This document shows positions 1 to 5,841 of a DNA stretch of 30,861 bases, in pieces. The stretch lies in the NCBI GenBank assembly GCA_946631535.1, contig CAMPAF010000006.1:1-30861 (forward strand). The letters run 5' to 3'. Numbering within the stretch: the stretch's first letter is position 1; the number at the start of each line of letters is the position of its first letter. The notes under the pieces are model-generated. The model did no database searches, was not told the origin of the DNA, and saw only the letters and a program-made list of their open reading frames with translations. This stretch comes from an uncultured Verrucomicrobiota bacterium (GTDB lineage: Bacteria > Verrucomicrobiota > Kiritimatiellia > RFP12 > UBA1067). The position numbers and the translations under genes were made by a program.

Positions 1-281
<281 letters not shown>

Positions 282-302
282 TCAGAGCGGCAGTATCGGG
301 TA

Positions 303-340
303 ATCGGAAGTCCTTTCTCCTTCCGATAGGACTTGCCTAT
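303..340 (-). terminator. Tandem/overlapping inverted repeats, possible terminator
   Basis: Just after the stop codon of the solute-binding-like gene come ATAGG(5)CCTAT (326-340) and ATCGGAAG(9)CTTCCGAT (303-327). A competing pair, AAGTCC/GGACTT (308-313 with 329-334), overlaps both. On the minus strand the second hairpin is the stronger, with an 8-bp perfect stem. No T-run follows, so this is not a textbook intrinsic terminator. It could be a Rho-assisted end, a processing site or an attenuator before metY. Confidence 0.35.
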
Positions 341-347
341 GGCGACC

Positions 348-1214
348 CTATGGCTTCACGGGCTCGTAGGCGAGGCCGTAGTACTCGTATATGCGGCGGC
401 GCATGCCGTTCTTGTCGATGCGCCTCAATCCCGCCTCGTATTCCTCCACGACGCTCTTCGCGAATCCCGCGTCATTGCCGGACACGTGGAGGAGGGTCCC
501 GTCGTTGGCGATCGGCTTGGACTTGCGGAAGTGCTGGATGAAGCGCACTGACGCCATGCCGTCGATCGCCGCGCCCTTCACGTTGAGGTCGGACATCACG
601 AACGCATCTGCTTCGCCCTTGGCCACCATCTCGGCCATCACGACCTTCGATACCGCAGACGGCATGATGCGCAGCCGTTCCGAATTCTGTCCCGCACGCT
701 CTTGCAGGTCCCTTATCACCTTGTAGTCGAGAAACGCCTCGTCCGCAAGGATCCTCAGCTCATTGAGCGATTCGACCCCATCGTAGTACCAGGGATTCGT
801 GCGGAGCGTCATCACCACCAGCGGACATGCCATGAGCGGCGTTGGCGCAGACGGGGACTCCTTCAGCGCCGGATGGCTGCCGAAGCCCACCACGACGGCA
901 TGCGGATCTTCGCGCAAGACCTTGGCGAAGTCCTTCACGTCGCCGTGGATATGGTGGAACGTCGATTTCGGGAATATGGCGCGCACGATGTCAAGAAGGA
1001 CGCCGTTCCTGTTTGATATCGGATTCTCCAGCGTGTAGCCGGCCCAGTACTCGTAGTATACGCGTGGGGCGAGCTGCGACTCCCCCTGCTGTTCCGCGGC
1101 GAGGTCCTGCGCGACGGCTTGCTTGGCGCTTGCCTCCTTGAAGTTCTTGAGGCCCTTCATGGCGAACATGGCCGCAAACGCGATCGCCAGGGCGATGTTT
1201 ATCTTCTTTATCAT
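348..1214 (-). CDS. Solute-binding-like periplasmic protein (SBP family 3 fold)
   Basis: A 288-aa protein with one N-terminal hydrophobic segment (about residues 5-20, after MIKK), so probably exported or membrane-anchored. The rest looks like a bacterial extracellular solute-binding domain of family 3: an early NGVLLDIVRAIFP block, a central RTNPWYYDGVESLNELR block like the hinge region of such domains, and a C-terminal segment with NDAGFAKSVVEEYEAGLRRI as in many amino-acid-binding proteins. No transporter permease or ATPase gene is adjacent. The ATG at 1214 overlaps the stop of the upstream ATPase fusion gene as ATGA, so the two are translationally coupled and this product belongs to the pilus operon. 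It might be a sensor, chaperone or pilus-associated receptor; the ligand is unknown. The family assignment is moderate and based on pattern only. Confidence 0.65.
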   Translation of the reverse strand: MIKKINIALAIAFAAMFAMKGLKNFKEASAKQAVAQDLAAEQQGESQLAPRVYYEYWAGYTLENPISNRNGVLLDIVRAIFPKSTFHHIHGDVKDFAKVLREDPHAVVVGFGSHPALKESPSAPTPLMACPLVVMTLRTNPWYYDGVESLNELRILADEAFLDYKVIRDLQERAGQNSERLRIMPSAVSKVVMAEMVAKGEADAFVMSDLNVKGAAIDGMASVRFIQHFRKSKPIANDGTLLHVSGNDAGFAKSVVEEYEAGLRRIDKNGMRRRIYEYYGLAYEPVKP

Positions 1215-2926
1215 TTCGCTCCTCCCGTCTTCCCCTTCTCTTCGCTCTTCTTCCCGTCCTCTTCGCCATTCTTGCCGGCCTCATCGCCATTCTTGCCGGT
1301 CACGCGGGCCTTCTCGCGCAAGGCCCACTGGTGGAACGAGTTGTCCTCCAGGCCTAGCGCGATCATTTCGTCCAGGACGGCCAGCGTCTCCTTTGCGCCT
1401 GGCACCACCGCCGCACGCATGCGGTAGTCGGAGTACTTCTCCCTGTACTGCGCCGAGATATCCCTGCGCGCTTCGGCGGCGCGCTTGCGCCACTCCGCGA
1501 GCTTGGCGTTGTCCACGCCCACCGCCTCGCCAAGTTCGCACAGGCGGATGAGCGTGACGGACTTCGCCGTGTCCACGTGCGCGGCGCGCGCCATCACGTC
1601 GTCGTCCGCCTCGCGCTCCCGCCGAGCGGCGTCGAGGCCGCACACCTCCGCGATCTCGATCGTCTTGCGCGAGCCGTCCGAAAGGCGCGCCGTCTGCACG
1701 ATGATGGAGACGGCGCTCGCGATCTGCGCGCGGATGGCCGAGAGCGGCATGTCCATGCCGGCCATGAGGCAGAGCGTCTCGAGACGCGCAACGGTGTCTG
1801 ACGGCGTGTTCGCGTGCACCGTCGTGAGCGAGCCGTCGTGGCCAGTGTTCATGGCCTGCAGCATGTCCAGCGCCTCGCCGCCGCGGCATTCGCCCACCAC
1901 GATGCGGTCGGGACGCATTCGCAGGCAGTTCTTCACGAGGAGGCGGATCGAGACCTCGCCCTTGCCCTCCGCGTTCGCCGGACGCGCCTCCATGCGCACC
2001 ACGTGGCTCTGCTGCAGCTTCAGCTCCAGCGAGTCCTCCACGGTGATGATGCGCTCCGTCGGGCCGATGCAGAGCGATATGGCGTTGAGAAGCGAAGTCT
2101 TGCCCGAGCCCGTGCCGCCCGAGACCACGATGTTCTTGCGCAAGGCGACGCACGCGTCGATGAACTTCATCATCTCCGGGCTCATGGAGCCGAAGGAGAC
2201 GAGCTTGTCGAGCGTGAAGAGCGACTTGCCGAACTTTCGGATCGTGAGGCACGCGCCGTCGGGCGTGATCGGCGGGATGACGGCGTTCACGCGCGAGCCG
2301 TCCTCGTCGCCCGTCCAGGTGGCGGTGCCGTTCTCCATGTTCTCGATGTCCTTCATCTCCTTCTGGATGAGCGTCTTGATGGCCTGGAACGACTTCTCCG
2401 CCTTCTTCGCCATCTCGTGGACCTCCTTGTCCTGGCTCTCCCAAGCCTCCAGGTCATGCCCCTCCTGCCACTTCACGAGGTTGTGCACGTTCACCTTGTT
2501 GCGCTTGGCGAACTCTTCGATATTGTTGTAGAGCCAGTCCGCTTTCACTCCTCCCTTGAATACGGCGTTGATCGCGGCCATCTTCCTGCTGAAGAGGATG
2601 TAGAACGTCCCCCTTGCGGTAGTGTTCGGATACATGTTCACGTCGCTGGGGCCGTAGCGCAGGCCCTTGTTCTGGTCGTACCATTTGCCGAGATAGGCGT
2701 TGCCGTTCGAGCCGCAGAGGCTCTGGCCGTAGCGCTTGTGGTAGCTGCCGTCCCAGTAGAAGTAGTCCTTGGAGCGGTAGCTCGACGATTTGAAGTATTG
2801 CTCTAGGTTCCTTGCCACCCTGTCCTGGTCGCTGTTGTCGGTGACCGTGGACCAGCACTTCCCGTAGTCCCCTCCCCTCGGATAGCTGTCTCTGTCGCCA
2901 GTGTCGAACGGCCAGAGTCCTTTAGT
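1211..2926 (-). CDS. TadE-like C-terminus fused to truncated CpaF/TadA ATPase core plus unknown tail
   Basis: This open stretch continues the TadE-like protein after a frameshift at 2921-2926 (first codons T-K-G-L-W-P-F). It then runs without a stop through a charged helical segment (about 2540-2330) into a CpaF-type secretion ATPase. The ATPase core is clear: DGSRVNAVIPP near 2300, Walker A GGTGSGKT at about 2093-2125, the EDSLELKLQQ strand, RMRPDRIVVGECRGGEALD near 1880-1920 and the TGHDGSLTTVHANT block near 1810-1850. CpaF proteins usually have about 450 residues; only about 230 are here. The N-terminal region before DGSRVN and the C-terminal region after IAEVCGLD (near 1640) are missing. 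What follows is an unrelated, alpha-helical, perhaps TPR-like segment ending in four heptapeptide repeats (GKNGDEA type). The gene looks like the result of in-frame deletions. Whether it gives a working motor is doubtful. Confidence 0.7.
   Translation of the reverse strand, partial: TKGLWPFDTGDRDSYPRGGDYGKCWSTVTDNSDQDRVARNLEQYFKSSSYRSKDYFYWDGSYHKRYGQSLCGSNGNAYLGKWYDQNKGLRYGPSDVNMYPNTTARGTFYILFSRKMAAINAVFKGGVKADWLYNNIEEFAKRNKVNVHNLVKWQEGHDLEAWESQDKEVHEMAKKAEKSFQAIKTLIQKEMKDIENMENGTATWTGDEDGSRVNAVIPPITPDGACLTIRKFGKSLFTLDKLVSFGSMSPEMMKFIDACVALRKNIVVSGGTGSGKTSLLNAISLCIGPTERIITVEDSLELKLQQSHVVRMEARPANAEGKGEVSIRLLVKNCLRMRPDRIVVGECRGGEALDMLQAMNTGHDGSLTTVHANTPSDTVARLETLCLMAGMDMPLSAIRAQIASAVSIIVQTARLSDGSRKTIEIAEVCGLDAARREREADDDVMARAAHVDTAKSVTLIRLCELGEAVGVDNAKLAEWRKRAAEARRDISAQYREKYSDYRMRAAVVPGAKETLAVLDEMIALGLEDNSFHQWALREKARVTGKNGDEAGKNGEEDGKKSEEKGKTGGAK
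1214..1297 (-). repeat. 21-bp tandem repeat encoding a heptapeptide tail
   Basis: Four 7-residue units (GKNGDEA, GKNGEED, GKKSEEK, GKTGGAK) end the ATPase fusion protein. At DNA level a 16-base word, TCGCCATTCTTGCCGG on the plus strand, occurs at 1263-1278 and 1284-1299, a 21-base period. The two outer units have diverged. The tail is very hydrophilic and probably disordered. Confidence 0.7.
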
Positions 2927-4263
2927 TCGCTGATGTACTTCCAATACTGCGCGGGGACGATGCGGTACACGCCGTCCTTCAGCGTCAGCGTGTCCTCGCA
3001 GATCCTGTACCTCATGCAGTACTTCACGAACTTGAGGTAGTCCTTCATCTCGTTGGCGAGGTCGTCGAGCGCAGTGACGGAGGCGTTGTTCGTGTAGGAG
3101 CCGGGAGCGAACGCCGTCGCGCCCTCGGAGTAGAGGTTCTCGTTCGAGATGTCCGGCTGCGGGAACACCATGCTGTGGCCCGTCGCGACCGGCGGCTTCG
3201 ACACCTTGCCGCCGCCGGAGACGACCGGGAACAGCCAGCCGTACTCGTAGGGCCAGTTGATCTCGACGTGGATCATCGCGAGCCCGTTGTCGTTCGCCGG
3301 CCAGCCGTGCGCGCCCGTCACGAAGAAGCCGTCGCTCTTCGACTCCTTGTCCGCGACCAGCGGATAGACGAGGCGCTTGAGCTTGCTCCTCTTTGCGAAC
3401 ATGAAGCTCCCGTTGAGGTCGTCCATGTCCTCCACCGTCACGACCTCCTTGCCTATCGTTGACTTCGCGCGCGCTATTCGCGACCCCGCGCCGTACATCT
3501 GCCGGGCGAACCTCGCCGCCGCGCTCTTGCCGTTGAAGAGCTTGTCGATCTTGATCCCGTCCTTGCCGAGGATCTTGTCGAACGCCTTCTGCAGGAGCTT
3601 CTGTATTCCCTCGGCGATCGGTTTGAGCGCCGCCGACACGAGCTTGTCGACCAGCTCCTTGACGAGCTTGTTGACAAATCCTCCTATGCCGCTCTCGCCC
3701 CCGCCGATGAACGACGGGAGCGGCATGTTCGTTATGGACCCCGCGATCCAGTCGGGGATGCCCTGCGTGAGCGCCTTCACGCCGGCATCGCAGAGCGCCG
3801 TGAACCCGTCGGAGATGGTCTTGCCGGGCGTGCCGCCGTAGTAGCCGATGCCGCAGGTGAACATGAGGAACATGGTCGATATGTTCGCCCGGTTGTTGAA
3901 CCTGTTCGCGCCCTGGATGGCAGTGTCCAGGCTCGCGAGCGCCTTCTTGAGGGGATCCGGCATGCTGCTCCCCGCGATGCCGGTCTTGGACTTCTTCGAA
4001 ATGTTGCTGGAGAACTCGAGCCCGTCGGAGCCGCGCACCATCGCGATGCGCCCAACAGTCCACGCCGCGTGGTTCGCCATCACCTGCGCGTCCCAGTACC
4101 CCACTATCTCAATGAGCACGCTGCACACGAGCACGACGATGGGAGCGATTAGCGCGAACTCGGAGAACACGGAAGCGCGCGAAGAGACGATGCGTCGCGA
4201 GGCCTTCGCCCCGCGATTACCGTCCTTCCTCGTCAGCCACCCAAACAATCTCCAGCTCTCCAC
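2803..4263 (-). CDS. TadE-like pilus assembly protein, frameshifted
   Basis: The N-terminus has a TadE-type signal: a basic stretch, then ASVFSEFALIAPIVVL (about residues 32-47 from the GTG at 4263) running into a single membrane helix. TadE-family proteins are minor pseudopilins of Flp/Tad pili. The body is unusually long (about 650 residues if the frame is repaired, against about 150-200 for typical TadE). It has a helical middle (GGFVNKLVKELVDKLVS region) and a Tyr/Trp-rich C-terminal half. True coding runs to about 2921; there the frame shifts by -1 relative to the sequence, at CTAAAGG (2925-2919), and the last ~40 codons to 2803 are noise. One extra A in the A3 run would restore E-L-K-G-L-W-P-F. 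The start is uncertain: GTG at 4263, or TTG at 4248 with GGAG 9 bases upstream. Confidence 0.65.
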   Translation of the reverse strand: MESWRLFGWLTRKDGNRGAKASRRIVSSRASVFSEFALIAPIVVLVCSVLIEIVGYWDAQVMANHAAWTVGRIAMVRGSDGLEFSSNISKKSKTGIAGSSMPDPLKKALASLDTAIQGANRFNNRANISTMFLMFTCGIGYYGGTPGKTISDGFTALCDAGVKALTQGIPDWIAGSITNMPLPSFIGGGESGIGGFVNKLVKELVDKLVSAALKPIAEGIQKLLQKAFDKILGKDGIKIDKLFNGKSAAARFARQMYGAGSRIARAKSTIGKEVVTVEDMDDLNGSFMFAKRSKLKRLVYPLVADKESKSDGFFVTGAHGWPANDNGLAMIHVEINWPYEYGWLFPVVSGGGKVSKPPVATGHSMVFPQPDISNENLYSEGATAFAPGSYTNNASVTALDDLANEMKDYLKFVKYCMRYRICEDTLTLKDGVYRIVPAQYWKYISELKDSGRSTLATETAIRGEGTTGSAGPRSPTTATRTGWQGT

Positions 4264-4280
4264 TAGCCACTGGCCACTAG
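4260..4280. repeat. Three tandem heptanucleotides (CCACTRG)
   Basis: The plus strand reads CCACTAG, CCACTGG, CCACTAG without gaps. The repeats overlap the stop codon of the prepilin-peptidase remnant (4277-4279) and the start region of the TadE-like gene. They resemble short tandem heptanucleotide repeats known from cyanobacteria; a second heptamer array of different sequence lies at 12843-12877. Confidence 0.7.
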
Positions 4281-4682
4281 AACTCCTGCACAAACACCGC
4301 CACGAGCGTGCCGGCCGTGATCGCGAGCGCATACGGCACCATCGGCGGGTTGCGGAGGCCCTGCTGCTTGCGCGGCATCCCCACCATGATCTTGAACACG
4401 TTGGCGAGCGTCGTCAGCAGCACGCCGTTCCACGCCATGATCGCCGCCCTGCTGGCCGCTGCCCTTGTTGCCGGCGTCTTTCAGCGTCTTGGTCAGGTCC
4501 ACGTTCTTGACGTTCGCCGTGACGGTCTCCGTCTGCTCGCCGGTGGCGCCGAAGAGCTTCTTGAGGTCTTCGCCGAAGAACATAGCCGCCGCGGCGACGA
4601 CGATAGCCACGAAACCCGCCAGAAGCGCGTACTCAATGAACGTGGCACCCTTGCGGGAACCGAACTTTCTCTGTTTGCTCAT
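4263..4682 (-). CDS. Flp-family type IVb pilin with run-on C-terminus
   Basis: The first ~68 residues form a Flp pilin: basic leader, then RKGATFIEYALLAGFVAIVV. This has the class IVb processing site (Gly before ATFIEY) with the conserved Glu-Tyr and a hydrophobic helix, followed by a short polar tail. The ATG at 4682 is preceded by AAGG at good distance. After about KDAGNKGSGQQGG (near 4445) the frame no longer looks like protein: it continues as Arg/Asp/His-rich sequence to 4263 because a different frame, encoding the end of a prepilin peptidase, begins there. The natural pilin stop therefore seems to have been lost, most simply by a deletion joining this gene to the peptidase gene. It is the second of two pilin genes in the operon and is longer than the first. 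Confidence 0.75.
   Translation of the reverse strand: MSKQRKFGSRKGATFIEYALLAGFVAIVVAAAAMFFGEDLKKLFGATGEQTETVTANVKNVDLTKTLKDAGNKGSGQQGGDHGVERRAADDARQRVQDHGGDAAQAAGPPQPADGAVCARDHGRHARGGVCAGVLVASG
4277..4438 (-). pseudogene. C-terminal remnant of TadV/CpaA-like prepilin peptidase
   Basis: From the ATG at 4438 to the TAG at 4277, a 53-residue frame reads MAWNGVLLTTLANV..., then MPRKQQGLRNPPMVPYALAI and TAGTLVAVFVQEF. The PYALAITAGTL segment matches the last membrane helix of A24-family prepilin peptidases of Tad loci (typically VPYGVAIAAGxL). The frame is open upstream only to about 4480 and overlaps the end of the Flp-2 frame. The catalytic aspartates of the family lie in the missing N-terminal part, so this cannot be an active peptidase. 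It is either a decayed gene or the trace of a deletion or assembly join. Pilin processing would need another peptidase elsewhere. Confidence 0.65.
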
Positions 4683-4732
4683 TTTGCTTTTCCTTTACTG
4701 TTTGCGGGCCACCCGGCCCATTGAGAAAACCG

Positions 4733-4903
4733 CTACTTCTTCGGAGTGACCTCGGTCGTCTTGTCGGCCAGCGAGGAGAAGAAGTCGCTGATCGCCTTGC
4801 CGTACTTCATCACGCCAACGGCGCCGACGATGCCAATGAGCGCAGCCAGAAGCGCGTACTCCAGAAACGTCGCGCCGCGTTTTCTTTTCCTGTCGTCCTT
4901 CAT
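4733..4903 (-). CDS. flp: Flp-family type IVb pilin
   Basis: A 56-residue protein beginning MKDDRKRKRGATFLEYALLA and ending in VTPKK. It has the short basic leader, the Gly|ATFLEY cleavage site and the ~20-residue hydrophobic helix of Flp pilins, then a short polar tail. Its length is typical of mature-plus-leader Flp proteins. The ATG at 4903 follows GGAAAGAG at 6-13 bases. It is the first gene after the promoter at 4962-4989, so likely the most strongly expressed, major pilin. The second pilin starts 50 bases downstream. In Tad systems the pilin is processed by TadV and polymerised by the CpaF motor with TadB/TadC; here the peptidase and motor are truncated and TadB/TadC are not seen. Confidence 0.85.
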   Translation of the reverse strand: MKDDRKRKRGATFLEYALLAALIGIVGAVGVMKYGKAISDFFSSLADKTTEVTPKK

Positions 4904-4961
4904 CAGTCTCTTTCCGTACCAGATTCAAAACCCGAGGGCACAACGCCCCGCAGTCAGCGTA

Positions 4962-4989
4962 ATTATAGCAAGCCCCCCCCTGTCCGCAA
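4962..4989 (-). promoter_or_regulatory. Promoter of the flp/tad locus with G8 tract in spacer
   Basis: The minus strand has a perfect TATAAT (4967-4962), extended by TGC. TTGCGG lies at 4989-4984 with a 16-bp spacer (or CTTGCG with 17 bp). The same TTGCGG -35 occurs 17 bp before TATAAT at 18202-18230, which supports the assignment. The spacer contains eight consecutive G (plus strand C8, 4973-4980). The leader to the first flp start is about 55 bases. Confidence 0.7.
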
Positions 4990-5003
4990 GCGCAAAAGGC
5001 GGG

Positions 5004-5831
5004 CTATTCCACCCGAACCCGGAAGAAGGCGTTGGTGCCGGACGGGAGCAGGTAGACGGTGCTAGATGAGGATCTGGACCCAGAAGGGACGGAGAGGACG
5101 TTCGCGGGCACGTCGGAATCGGGGAGGAAGAATTCGCGCGTCTTCCAGTCTTTGGCCGAGAGACTGTGCGCCTCCACCACCGTGTACGAGCGTCCGCCGA
5201 CGGCGTTGAAGGCGAGAGCGGCGGAGGAGGAGTACGAGAACGCGGTGATTCGGAACACGTCCTCGGGATCGTACGGATTGGTGCCGGCGAGCGCCTCGGC
5301 GATGGTGGACATGCCGTCGCCGTCGTAGTCCTTGTGCGGGTCGAACGTCTCGCCCGGACGCCAGTAGTCGCTATCCTCCCATTGGGCCTTGAGCCGGGCG
5401 TATAGCGAATCGTCGATGCCGTCGCCGTCCGTATCCTCCCCCAATATGATGTCCACCTCGCGGACGCCGCCCGGCACGCCGACCTCGGGATTGACCACCA
5501 CCCCGCGCCAGACTTTCCCCAGGTCGTCGGTCACCGCGATGTCGAGCGTCGCGTTCTGGATGGCGTACCCGTCCACCTCGCCCGTCGCCATCGGAATCTG
5601 CAGAGCGTAGTTGCGCCTGGAATCGGCGCGGAAGAAAGTCTTCGTCCGGGCGAGCAGGTCGCCGTTGGCGTTCGCCGCCTCGATCTTCGCCACACGGTTC
5701 GAGCTGAAGGCGTCGTGGCTGGCGTCCATCACCCGCCCGATGAACGTGTACGGGCTGCACACGGAGGTGGTTGCGGCAGGCGCCAAGAATGGCGCGGCGC
5801 AGAACAGAACAACGCTATAGATGCCTCTCAT
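5004..5831 (-). CDS. Secreted protein with thrombospondin-3-like Ca-binding repeats
   Basis: A 275-aa protein with a signal peptide (MRGIYSVVLFCAAPFLAPAA, cleavage near residue 20). Residues ~25-130 look like a beta-sandwich (FIGRVMDASHDAF... onward). Two Asp-rich loops follow: DTDGDGIDD near residue 135 and DYDGDGMSTIAEALAGTNP near 165-183. These match the thrombospondin type 3 / EF-hand-like loop seen in many exported proteins of PVC bacteria. The C-terminus is another beta-rich segment ending FFRVRVE; no PEP-CTERM or LPxTG sorting signal is visible. The start is firm: TAAGGAGG overlaps the stop of the giant gene and lies 5 bases before the ATG. It is the last gene of the six-gene operon. 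The role is unknown; a structural or adhesive partner of the giant protein is plausible. Confidence 0.8.
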   Translation of the reverse strand: MRGIYSVVLFCAAPFLAPAATTSVCSPYTFIGRVMDASHDAFSSNRVAKIEAANANGDLLARTKTFFRADSRRNYALQIPMATGEVDGYAIQNATLDIAVTDDLGKVWRGVVVNPEVGVPGGVREVDIILGEDTDGDGIDDSLYARLKAQWEDSDYWRPGETFDPHKDYDGDGMSTIAEALAGTNPYDPEDVFRITAFSYSSSAALAFNAVGGRSYTVVEAHSLSAKDWKTREFFLPDSDVPANVLSVPSGSRSSSSTVYLLPSGTNAFFRVRVE

Positions 5832-5841
5832 TGTCGCCTCC

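Noticed and set aside
2917..2928. Programmed -1 frameshift in the TadE-like gene
   Set aside because: CTAAAGG is not an X-XXY-YYZ slippery site and no stimulatory stem-loop was evident; a one-base error or mutation explains it better.
2927..4063. The upstream part of the long minus-strand frame that contains the CpaF core
   Set aside because: From 4063 to about 2927 this frame is Arg/His/Gln-rich noise; the TadE-like protein is encoded in the neighbouring frame there.
4994..5015. Intrinsic terminator after the Ca-repeat protein gene
   Set aside because: The stem is only 4 bp (CGGG/CCCG) and includes the stop codon; four T follow, too weak to call.
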